Assembly: GCF_032075065.1 (NCBI RefSeq)
Contig: NZ_DAMAZC010000162.1
Location: 1-10,035 of the forward strand
Length of the DNA: 10,035 bases
Direction of reading: 5' to 3'
Source: Atlantibacter sp032075065
Lineage (GTDB): Bacteria > Pseudomonadota > Gammaproteobacteria > Enterobacterales > Enterobacteriaceae
Shown piece by piece: positions 4,075 to 10,035 of this stretch (the stretch's first letter is position 1; each line of letters begins with the position of its first letter). The notes below the pieces were generated by a model that worked only from the letters and a program-made list of their open reading frames with translations, had not been told where the DNA came from and did not search any database. Position numbers and translations under genes: made by a program.

Positions 4075-5933
4075 GCTGCTTGCTCCTTGACACCGCACAT
4101 CTCCGGCAAGTTCGCCCTGACCAGTGCCTCCGCGAACGGCGGCGGTACCGCGTTACCGCAGCGCGCCACCTGCTTATCTTTCGCGTACCTCACCCCGCGA
4201 TAGTCGCGGTCGATGATGTACCACTCAGGGAAGCCCTGCGCCCGGTATAGTTCGTGTGGTTGCAGCATGCGCATACCGATATCGATGATGCGGTAAGTGA
4301 TGCCGTCAACGGTCACCAGCCCGTCGCAATCCTCACCGCAGTATTCCCGCAGGAACGCCAGCGTCTGCTGCGCGCGGTGCTCGTCATACCCGTCAGCTGC
4401 CAGCGTGGTTTTCACTTCTCCGACGTGCTGTCCACCAGCGGTGACGGTTGGCATAGGTTCATCTGTGCACTGCCCGTCCCGGCATGTACCACGCAACTTA
4501 ACCAGATGCGAAGTGACAAGACCATGATGATCGGTGGTAGTGACCGTATGCGCTGGGGCATCCATCGCGGCGCCGGGCCCGGAATAGTTGCCGCCAAAGT
4601 GCTTAACGAGATTTGCCGCCACCAGCCCGAACTTACCACCGCCAGCGACCACAGTTCCCAGCGGCTTATGCAGGCCAGGCACGCGCGGTTCCTGCCCCGG
4701 GCGCTCGCCATATCCCATCTGAATAAGGGTCGGGGTAACCAGCTGCGATTTGCCGCCACCGCCCGCCGTGATAGTCGCGCTCGGCCCGCCAGCCCGGTGT
4801 CCGATGCTGGCACCGAACTGGCGGGCAATCACCGGCGCAACGACGCATGCTCGTGACTCTTTCAGGATGGTGTGCATAGGTTTATCCAGCGGACGCGGCT
4901 TTGCCTGGTACTCGCTACCGCCGCTACCCGCCAGAAATGGTGTTACCTTCGGTACCGCTATCGCATAGCCGTGAGTTTTAGTGATCGTCTGCAGCGGTTC
5001 CGACAGCGCCTGTCCCCGAAAACAGTCGTATTTGCCGCGTGTTGTGGTGTGATTGCACTTCACGATAAACGGCGAGGCGCTATCAATCACGAACCGTTGA
5101 ATGCCCCGGGCAATACGTTTGAGCGTGTTTTCCGCCAGCGGCTTTTTGCGGTCAAAAATCGACTGCGTCGGGATTGACCAGTCGATACACTCCGCCGCGG
5201 TGCGCCATGGCGCCAGCTTGCCACCCTGCACAGCTGGCGTTTTCGGGTCGCCGTGTGTCGGCTCCGGCCAGGTCACCGGAACGCCGTCGCAGCGCATTAC
5301 CATGAAGAACCGCTTCCGGATAGTCGGCGCGCCGAAATCACACGCCCGCAGCTCGCGGTAATCAACAGCATATCCGAGCCCGGCCACCAGCTGCTGCGCC
5401 TGCTCCCCATCGGCGGCAATGCCCAGGAACTCGCAGCACTCTGCCAGCGCCGGATGACCGGCAGGAACACCACAGGAAAGCATCCCGCAGAACGCCTCAA
5501 ATGTTTCACCTGCGCGGGTCGGATCCGGGCGCATCTCTGCCGCCAGCAATGGTCCCCACGTTTTAAACTCTTCGACGTTCTCCAGCATCATCACGCGCGG
5601 CCGCACCGCCAGCGCCCAGCGAATAACGATCCACGCCAGACCGCGAATTTCTTTCTCCACTGGCTTTGAGCCCTTGGCCTTCGAGAAGTGGCGGCAATCC
5701 GGGCTAAACCATGCCAGCCCCACCGGGCGGCCTGCCGTCGCCGCCATCGGGTTTACATCAAACACCGATTCGCAGTAATGCAAAGTATCCGGGTGGTTCG
5801 TGGTGTGCATCGCCACGGCGTTCTCGTCGTGGTTAATGGCAATATCCACGCTGCGGCCGGTTGCCAGCTCAATACCGGTAGACGCCCCGCCGCCGCCGGC
5901 AAAATTATCAACGATGATTTCTCTCACGCGCAT
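4071..5933 (-). CDS. C5-cytosine DNA methyltransferase, phage type
   Basis: This 620-residue enzyme would transfer a methyl group from S-adenosylmethionine to C5 of cytosine in a specific DNA site, probably to protect phage DNA from host restriction. Motif I is VDNFAGGGGAS (8-18). The catalytic loop is FSPDCRHFS with Cys80, where most relatives have PPC. Motif VI is ENVEE (118-122), motif VIII is IRKRFF (205-210), and motif X is CGNAVPPPFAEAL (592-604). Between VIII and X lie six copies of a P-x-x-T-I/V motif, 32-40 residues apart, likely within the target-recognition region. The protein is longer than Dcm (about 470). ATG 5933 overlaps the upstream gene; a GTG at 5927 has GGAG at better spacing (8 nt) and may be the true start. 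No matching restriction gene is in view, so it looks like an orphan enzyme. Confidence 0.9.
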   Translation of the reverse strand: MRVREIIVDNFAGGGGASTGIELATGRSVDIAINHDENAVAMHTTNHPDTLHYCESVFDVNPMAATAGRPVGLAWFSPDCRHFSKAKGSKPVEKEIRGLAWIVIRWALAVRPRVMMLENVEEFKTWGPLLAAEMRPDPTRAGETFEAFCGMLSCGVPAGHPALAECCEFLGIAADGEQAQQLVAGLGYAVDYRELRACDFGAPTIRKRFFMVMRCDGVPVTWPEPTHGDPKTPAVQGGKLAPWRTAAECIDWSIPTQSIFDRKKPLAENTLKRIARGIQRFVIDSASPFIVKCNHTTTRGKYDCFRGQALSEPLQTITKTHGYAIAVPKVTPFLAGSGGSEYQAKPRPLDKPMHTILKESRACVVAPVIARQFGASIGHRAGGPSATITAGGGGKSQLVTPTLIQMGYGERPGQEPRVPGLHKPLGTVVAGGGKFGLVAANLVKHFGGNYSGPGAAMDAPAHTVTTTDHHGLVTSHLVKLRGTCRDGQCTDEPMPTVTAGGQHVGEVKTTLAADGYDEHRAQQTLAFLREYCGEDCDGLVTVDGITYRIIDIGMRMLQPHELYRAQGFPEWYIIDRDYRGVRYAKDKQVARCGNAVPPPFAEALVRANLPEMCGVKEQAA

Positions 5934-6673
5934 TTCTCCATGGCCGCGGCCAGCGAACAGGCAGCAGTGATGATCGCCGGTACCGGCATTTTTTCCAGCC
6001 ACATGCGGTTGATGTGATGTTTCAGGCGGCGCTGGTGGTGCGCCGGGAGATCCCCGGCGACTTCAATCTGAGAAAAGACCATACCGACTTCATCTGGCCA
6101 GACCGTTTCCGGCACATCCACCAGCAGCAGGCTTTCCAGTTCGACGATACGATTGGTAGCGTACTGCATCAGGTGATCATGCTCTGCTCGCTCAGATACT
6201 CCATTCTTAACAAAACTAATCCAGTGCGTTTTGTCATTTTTCCCGGTACGTTGCCACACTGCTGGTTTTTCATCGGTAAGGGCCAGTATCTGGCTAACGG
6301 GGATCTGCACCTCACTCCATTTAAAAATCAAAACGCCGTGAGGCCGCAAAACGCGAAACGCCTCAGCGAAACCGGAGCGAAGGTCGTCTCGCCATGTGTC
6401 TTTGTTCAGCCTGCCGTACTTCTTACCCATCCAGGCATTTTCGCCGACGCGTTCAAGGTGAGGAGGGTCGAAAACGACAATCTGAAATGAATTGTCCGGG
6501 AACGGTAGCGCACGGAAATCGGCAATAATATCTGGCGAAATCACCAGGCTACGCCCGTCGCATAGTGTGTGCTCCTCAGCGCGAATATCGCAAAAGACGG
6601 CGCGCGGGTCGGTTTTGTCGAGCCAGAACATGCGTGAACCGCAACACATGTCTAAAATTGTTTGCTCGGACAT
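5924..6673 (-). CDS. SAM-dependent methyltransferase (DPPH type) with extra C-terminus
   Basis: Residues 1 to about 158 form a small class I methyltransferase. ILDMCCGSRMFW is the cofactor-binding start, FDPPHL (68-73) is the catalytic DPPY-like motif, and GFAEAFRVLRPHGVLIFKW and THWISFVK follow. DPPY-like motifs suggest methylation of a base amino group in DNA, but the substrate is not known. Related phage proteins, as I recall them, end soon after HWxxFxK. Here about 90 more residues follow, with SERAEHDHLMQYATNRIVEL, an amphipathic helix and a WPDEVGM segment, which looks like a second phage protein joined on. I chose ATG 6673 because MSEQTILDMCCGS is the natural start and GGAGG lies upstream; a GTG at 6682 overlaps the HNH stop and is the alternative. 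The stop overlaps the C5 methyltransferase start. Confidence 0.8.
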   Translation of the reverse strand: MSEQTILDMCCGSRMFWLDKTDPRAVFCDIRAEEHTLCDGRSLVISPDIIADFRALPFPDNSFQIVVFDPPHLERVGENAWMGKKYGRLNKDTWRDDLRSGFAEAFRVLRPHGVLIFKWSEVQIPVSQILALTDEKPAVWQRTGKNDKTHWISFVKNGVSERAEHDHLMQYATNRIVELESLLLVDVPETVWPDEVGMVFSQIEVAGDLPAHHQRRLKHHINRMWLEKMPVPAIITAACSLAAAMEKCA

Positions 6674-6678
6674 ATCCT

Positions 6679-7110
6679 TCACCCCTCCACCGTTACGCCG
6701 TTATCCGGCTGGTATTTTTCGAACCAGAACACAACCGGCGACGGCGTCACATGAATCTGACCAAATCGCTCCGCTGTGCGAAAATTTACGCTGTACTGTC
6801 TCGCCCGTTCGGCCTGCTCCGCTATCTGCGCGCGGAATAATTCAACGCTAAAGGTTGCTTTCAACAGGTTGCATGGCGCACACGCCGGGACCAGATTTTC
6901 CAGTGCATCGTTTTCTGGCCGCCAGTATTCCCCGGTCGCTATTGCTCGCCGGGTTCCGTTTGCGCGGCGTGTCCCGAATACCCACTTCCGCAAAGCCGCT
7001 TCAACGTGGTCAGCATGCCAGCCTTTTTCCGGCAGTTCACAGCCACAGTACGCGCACCGTCCGCCAAATTTCATGCGTAATTCTGTGCGCTGAGTTTTGG
7101 TCAGTTTCAC
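6679..7110 (-). CDS. HNH endonuclease
   Basis: A 143-residue protein with the full HNH/zinc signature: CAYC (Cys19, Cys22), WHADH (His32, Asp34, His35), Asn72 in ENLVPAC, and CAPCN (Cys77, Cys80). The four cysteines hold a zinc that shapes the fold; the HADH pair and the asparagine bind the catalytic metal and cut DNA. The Arg-rich GTRRANGTRRA stretch (46-56) is an internal repeat with different codons in each copy. It starts with GTG at 7110, overlapping the upstream stop (GTGA), with GGAGG 4 nt upstream. Such small HNH nucleases occur in nin-like regions of enterobacterial prophages; whether it acts in recombination or nicking is unknown. Confidence 0.85.
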   Translation of the reverse strand: MKLTKTQRTELRMKFGGRCAYCGCELPEKGWHADHVEAALRKWVFGTRRANGTRRAIATGEYWRPENDALENLVPACAPCNLLKATFSVELFRAQIAEQAERARQYSVNFRTAERFGQIHVTPSPVVFWFEKYQPDNGVTVEG

Positions 7111-7322
7111 ACCGCACCTCCATTGCTGTTACCGCGCAGCAAATCGCCGCGACTAACAAAACGTGACGGCGACCAGTCGCAATACGTATCTGTCTCCGTG
7201 TGTCCGAAGATCGCTTTGCAGCGATGGATGTGTTGGCAATTTCCACACGTTACGCCTGTAGGCAGGCGCATTTTGTCGGGGTCAGTCGGGTCGTAGTTGA
7301 GATTTTTGTTAACGTTGCTCAT
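7107..7322 (-). CDS. Small Cys-rich (possible zinc-binding) phage protein
   Basis: A 71-residue protein. Four cysteines in the pattern C-x2-C-x5-C-x12-C (Cys26, 29, 35, 48), within TCGNCQHIHRCKAIFGH and TYCDWSPSRF, suggest a small zinc knuckle, perhaps helped by nearby histidines. I have seen similar Cys-rich ORFs in enterobacterial prophages but know no function. ATG 7322 is chosen because GGGGAG stands 8 nt upstream and it overlaps the previous stop (ATGA); the frame could extend to 7355 but that part reads like shadow sequence. The stop overlaps the HNH GTG start. Confidence 0.7.
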   Translation of the reverse strand: MSNVNKNLNYDPTDPDKMRLPTGVTCGNCQHIHRCKAIFGHTETDTYCDWSPSRFVSRGDLLRGNSNGGAV

Positions 7323-7978
7323 GCTGTTTTCTCCCCGCGCAGTTGGGCGGCCCAATCGCTTAACGCCTGCTCTGCGTATTCGCCAGACAACCCATCCGGC
7401 GCAGGGATTGTGGCTGTGGCTAATTCGCTTTTAGCGTCAAGAATCATGCGAACCACGTCACCAACCTCTGCCAACGGCTTATCAACAAAGCCGTGGTTGT
7501 AGGCAGCAGCGAGGCGACTGGCTGCAAAGTTAATACCCTCCATACACGCCTGTGACCGCACTTCAGCCAGGAAGGAGTCGGTGACCGGGGTTTTGATTTC
7601 TCGGTTTACAATCACATTTCTTACCCCGATAGAAACGCCACGACTGGTCATCTGGTGGGGTTCGACCACGCCGTTTTTTGTCGATTCTTTCAGGGTCAGA
7701 TTTTCCGACGCCATCGCCGTAAGGTCAGATTTAAGCTGCTCGATCACGCTGACCACATCATCAACGCTGTCTGCCCCGGTAGCCTGACGCATGGACGTTT
7801 CCCACTCGATTTCTGCCTTCATGGCGGTTGCACGTTCTGCGCAGGCCGTACGCGCCGCTGCAAGGGCGCCGCCCAGACGCCCCGCCAACTCTGTCAGCAT
7901 CTGCGCCGTCTGCGCGCTTTCATACTTTGCGGCCACGTAGGTGGCGCGTATCAACTGTTCATTCGTCATATTTTTCAT
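7319..7978 (-). CDS. Ea22-like coiled-coil phage protein
   Basis: This 219-residue, Ala/Glu-rich protein is probably mostly helical. It starts MKNMTNEQLIRATYVAAKYE, and residues 30-98 are rich in charged and small residues as in coiled coils (VSVIEQLKSDLTAMASENL). The centre, TPVTDSFLAEVRSQACMEGI (130-149), matches the conserved block of Ead/Ea22-family proteins of lambdoid phages. It is followed by a conserved-looking FAASRLAAAYNHGFVDKPLA block. Function is unknown; Ea22 proteins are made early and are often mosaic, and this one has a different front half. ATG 7978 overlaps the upstream stop (ATGA), with GGGAG 9 nt upstream. Confidence 0.6.
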   Translation of the reverse strand: MKNMTNEQLIRATYVAAKYESAQTAQMLTELAGRLGGALAAARTACAERATAMKAEIEWETSMRQATGADSVDDVVSVIEQLKSDLTAMASENLTLKESTKNGVVEPHQMTSRGVSIGVRNVIVNREIKTPVTDSFLAEVRSQACMEGINFAASRLAAAYNHGFVDKPLAEVGDVVRMILDAKSELATATIPAPDGLSGEYAEQALSDWAAQLRGEKTA

Positions 7979-8295
7979 GCGCGGGCACTCCCGAAGATTT
8001 TATGGATCTGATAGCCCTGCCAGTTCTGACGGCATACTGACACTACCGACGGCGCAGCAGGTTTTGATTTCTTAGCCCTGGGTGAGCTAATTTTTGCCTG
8101 CCAGCGCTGAACAAGTCGGTATTCAGGGTGTGCTGGTTTACCAATGTTCTTCACGATGCCAAGACGAACCAGCCGACCCAGAATTGCGTGGGTGTGTTTG
8201 TTGGTCCAACCGAGCTGTCGTTCCAGCCGACGTGGCGTGGCGGTTTTCTCCTGATCGAGAAAGGTGATTATTGCAATCTGATCTTTGCTGCGCAT
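7975..8295 (-). CDS. Small winged-helix DNA-binding protein
   Basis: A 106-residue basic protein. Residues 5 to about 62 fit a winged helix: KDQIAIITFLDQEKTATPRR, then the recognition-helix-like GWTNKHTHAILGRLVRLGI, then a KNIGKPAHPEYRL wing. A Lys/Ser/Pro linker leads to a conserved-looking tail, VCRQNWQGYQIHKIFGSARA, that may bind a partner. It lies right after gene P, where lambda has ren and the start of nin. Its job could be regulation or replication help; neither is proved. The ATG at 8295 has GGGAGG 8 nt upstream and starts 2 nt after the P stop. Confidence 0.7.
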   Translation of the reverse strand: MRSKDQIAIITFLDQEKTATPRRLERQLGWTNKHTHAILGRLVRLGIVKNIGKPAHPEYRLVQRWQAKISSPRAKKSKPAAPSVVSVCRQNWQGYQIHKIFGSARA

Positions 8296-8297
8296 GG

Positions 8298-9041
8298 TTA
8301 AACCCTCCCGCCTTTAAGCCCGAACTTCGCCCGGATTTCCTGAATTTTCGCCATCCCCTGCTCGCGCGTAACAGGTTTGCTGCCCAGCACCGGCAGACGC
8401 GCAACCGGCTCAGGAATCACTTCACCAGCGCGAATGCGTTTCACCATTTTCGCCAGCTCTTCACCGGCTTTGCGGTTAAGTTCCATGTCAGTAAGCCCAT
8501 ATGAGCGCATCTGCTGGTACAGGGTTGTGACCAGCCAGTAGCTGGCGCGGTATTTCACAGTGTGCGGGGTGATGTCGTTGTCAGGCCACGGATACGACTC
8601 GGCATCGCTGTAACGGCTGCGGTTGCGGCAGTACTCATAAACTAGTTTTACTAGCTCGTTCTGGTCAGGCAGGCCCACGGCGGCGCTTTCCTCGGCGCGG
8701 CACCATGCCACGAACTGACCGGGCGACGGCAGGAACGGCTTCTCCTGGCGGCGGGCAACGCGCATTCCGGCATCCACCTGCGCCATGTTGACGATCCCGG
8801 CTTCGCCCAGCGCCAGCAGCCACTGGCGACGGATTTCATCAAACTCGTCCTGGGTACGGATGGCCGCCACTGCTGCCGGAAAGGCGGCGCGAAGCTGCGC
8901 GAACAGCGAATTGAAAATCACAGCCACCTGCTCGGCCTGTTGAACCTGGTGCCTTGCGTCCTGCACTTCGGGCATTCCTTGCGCTACACGGCGGAAGTTC
9001 TCGCGATCGTAGTTCTGCATGCTTTCAGCGAAGGTTTTCAT
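8298..9041 (-). CDS. P: Replication protein P (DnaB helicase loader)
   Basis: A 247-residue homologue of lambda P, which binds host DnaB helicase and delivers it to O at the origin. Matches to lambda P run along the length: DRENFRRVAQGMPE near the start, FDEIRRQWLLALGEAGI, QVDAGMRVARRQEKPFLPSP, then GQFVAWCR, DAESYPW, and the end KIQEIRAKFGLKG. Lambda P has 233 residues; an insert near ITPHTVKYRASY explains most of the excess. I chose ATG 9041, inside the end of O (17-bp overlap), because MKTFAESMQNYDRE aligns with the lambda start; a longer frame back to 9122 only reads O sequence in another frame. Overlap with O suggests matched synthesis of the two. Confidence 0.93.
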   Translation of the reverse strand: MKTFAESMQNYDRENFRRVAQGMPEVQDARHQVQQAEQVAVIFNSLFAQLRAAFPAAVAAIRTQDEFDEIRRQWLLALGEAGIVNMAQVDAGMRVARRQEKPFLPSPGQFVAWCRAEESAAVGLPDQNELVKLVYEYCRNRSRYSDAESYPWPDNDITPHTVKYRASYWLVTTLYQQMRSYGLTDMELNRKAGEELAKMVKRIRAGEVIPEPVARLPVLGSKPVTREQGMAKIQEIRAKFGLKGGRV

Positions 9042-9954
9042 CGAACACCCCGTTAATCCAGTCTGTGTTGTTGAAGTCGATACCCAGGGCATTACCGGAA
9101 GTGGAACGACGCCCACCAGCATCGCGTTGCAGGCTTAGCGTGTCCCACTTAGCGCGAAGCTTTGCGGGGGAGAGAATATTCGTGCACCAGAAAGCGTCCT
9201 GACTCGCCCAGCGGAACAGTTCGCAAATTTCGCGATGACTGCGCCCGTCCAGCTCCCGCATCAGGCGCACGTCGTTCGCCCAGGCGATCAGGACGGGTTT
9301 CTTCGGGGAAGGTTTGATTTTTTCTACCAGAGCAATAATCCACTCCGCACATTGCCGGTCTTCCGCAGTTCCCCACTTGGCGCCGTTAGAGGTGTAAATT
9401 TCTGCTTCAGGATGTGCTGATAAAAACTTTTTCAGACGGGTGTCGGAGGATTCGCCAGAATTCTCAGACGAAGATCTTTTAATACTGTTCTTGTTCTTGT
9501 ATTGGGTGTCTACCGTTTCCGGGAAGGTTTTTCCCGATTCCGGGAAGGTTTTTCCTTTTTCCGGGAAAACTTTTCCCGTTTTCGGTTTGTCTAAAATCCA
9601 GGCGGAAAGGTCAGTATTTATACCAACGATTTTCATCACTCCCTGCTTATGGCTGAAAATAACGCCGCGTTCCACAAGCGATTTGATCGCATCAGAAACA
9701 TGGCTGTCACTTAGCCCGGTAAGCCCTGAAATCACAGTGTTCGTGACCCGGTCCTGTTTTTTGTTCCATCCGTAGGTCAGCCAGATAATCGCCTCGAAAC
9801 ACTGCCATTCCCTGCCCGACATTCTGAGGCGAGGTTTGAGCTTCTGAATTTCATTGGCGATTTTGGTATACCCGTTGGACAGGTCGGCCATAAGCCCCCC
9901 TGCGTTCTCGGTAGTTTTCATGGGAAAATTGATTACTTCAGCAGTGTTTGACAT
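9025..9954 (-). CDS. O: Replication initiator protein O
   Basis: A 309-residue lambda O-type initiator that binds iterons at the phage origin, opens the DNA and recruits P-DnaB. Residues 1-120 form the DNA-binding winged-helix half: ADLSNGYTKIANEI, the conserved LTYGWNKKQDRVTNTVI, and GLTGLSDSHVSDAIKSLVERG. Residues 127-147 are three heptads (GKVFPEK, GKTFPES, GKTFPET), which are the translation of the origin iterons. After a Ser/Asn-rich linker, the C-terminal half (HPEAEIYTSNGAKWG to WCTNILSPAKLRAKWD) would bind P. The ATG at 9954 has GAGG 5 nt upstream. The P start lies inside the end of the gene. I see no cII-type gene in the 81 bp upstream, though the window ends there. Confidence 0.92.
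   Translation of the reverse strand: MSNTAEVINFPMKTTENAGGLMADLSNGYTKIANEIQKLKPRLRMSGREWQCFEAIIWLTYGWNKKQDRVTNTVISGLTGLSDSHVSDAIKSLVERGVIFSHKQGVMKIVGINTDLSAWILDKPKTGKVFPEKGKTFPESGKTFPETVDTQYKNKNSIKRSSSENSGESSDTRLKKFLSAHPEAEIYTSNGAKWGTAEDRQCAEWIIALVEKIKPSPKKPVLIAWANDVRLMRELDGRSHREICELFRWASQDAFWCTNILSPAKLRAKWDTLSLQRDAGGRRSTSGNALGIDFNNTDWINGVFDENLR
9519..9581 (-). repeat. Phage replication origin: three 21-bp iterons in O
   Basis: Three adjacent 21-bp repeats start at 9519, 9540 and 9561. The core on the minus strand is CGGGAAAAACCTTCCCGG, a dyad with CGGGAA and TTCCCG arms. The copy at 9540-9560 has a decayed arm (AAGGAAAA), and the copy at 9561-9581 has GTTT in the centre. A half-site (AAACGG) lies just past the last copy at 9513-9518. 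The next 50 bp towards 9465 is A-rich on the minus strand (AAGAACAAGAAC, AGTATTAAAAG), a likely unwinding region as in lambda. Each dyad would bind one O dimer. Lambda has four iterons; here there are three, each exactly seven codons. Confidence 0.85.
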
Positions 9955-10035
9955 ACTCGCCTCGTAATTGCGTGACGTGATTGCACCCGAAGGCCGAGGT
10001 GTTGGCGCACATCGGTCTTCACCCTTTCAGAACAG

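Noticed and set aside
4254..4856. A 200-codon plus-strand open frame
   Set aside because: It is antisense to the C5 methyltransferase, whose motifs are clear, and the translation has no recognisable domain; high GC makes long antisense frames common.
6014..6490. A 158-codon plus-strand open frame
   Set aside because: It is antisense to the DPPH methyltransferase and has no domain, neighbour or promoter to support it.
9440..9775. A 111-codon plus-strand frame with SGKVFP-type repeats
   Set aside because: The repeats are the antisense reading of the origin iterons inside O, not a separate protein.
9955..10035. A 24-codon ORF (MCANTSAFGC) overlapping the O start, and a TGA at 10027-10029 that might end an upstream gene
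   Set aside because: The short ORF has no clear ribosome site, and only two codons of any upstream gene would be inside the window; neither can be supported.

Overview
This window looks like part of a lambdoid prophage or temperate phage of an enterobacterium. The host is most likely Klebsiella or a near relative (Enterobacter, Citrobacter); that is judged from protein resemblance only and the species cannot be fixed from the sequence. Every gene I can support lies on the minus strand, so transcription runs from high to low coordinates. The block holds the replication genes, a nin-like accessory region, the late antiterminator Q, the late promoter, and the start of the lysis cassette.

In transcription order: replication initiator O (9954-9025) with three 21-bp origin iterons inside the gene; replication protein P (9041-8298); a small winged-helix protein; an Ea22-like coiled-coil protein; a small Cys-rich protein; an HNH endonuclease; a small SAM-dependent methyltransferase with an extra C-terminal region; and a long C5-cytosine DNA methyltransferase. 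Most neighbours overlap by 4 bp (ATGA or GTGA), the mark of one translationally coupled early operon. Next come a winged-helix gene broken by an in-frame TGA, a terminator and a fresh promoter. These are followed by a chimeric gene joining the front of a DUF1367 protein to the back of NinG, a 31-codon ORF, ylcG and Q.

Downstream of Q the late-gene switch is clear: a promoter with TTGTCA and TAGTAT 17 bp apart, an AACGATGGG start region like that of lambda PR', and a strong intrinsic terminator (tR') about 30 nt past the start site. Q bound at PR' would let polymerase read through tR' into the late genes.

The most notable part is the AT-rich insert between tR' and the holins (about 560-1810). 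It carries a Panacea-domain antitoxin-like gene and a MazF/PemK-like partner one base apart, closed by their own terminator. Upstream are a consensus LexA (SOS) box and a perfect 22-bp palindrome over a likely promoter. This looks like a moron-type toxin-antitoxin or phage-defence module with possible inputs from SOS, self-repression and Q read-through. The window ends in a three-helix holin and the start of a second small membrane protein.
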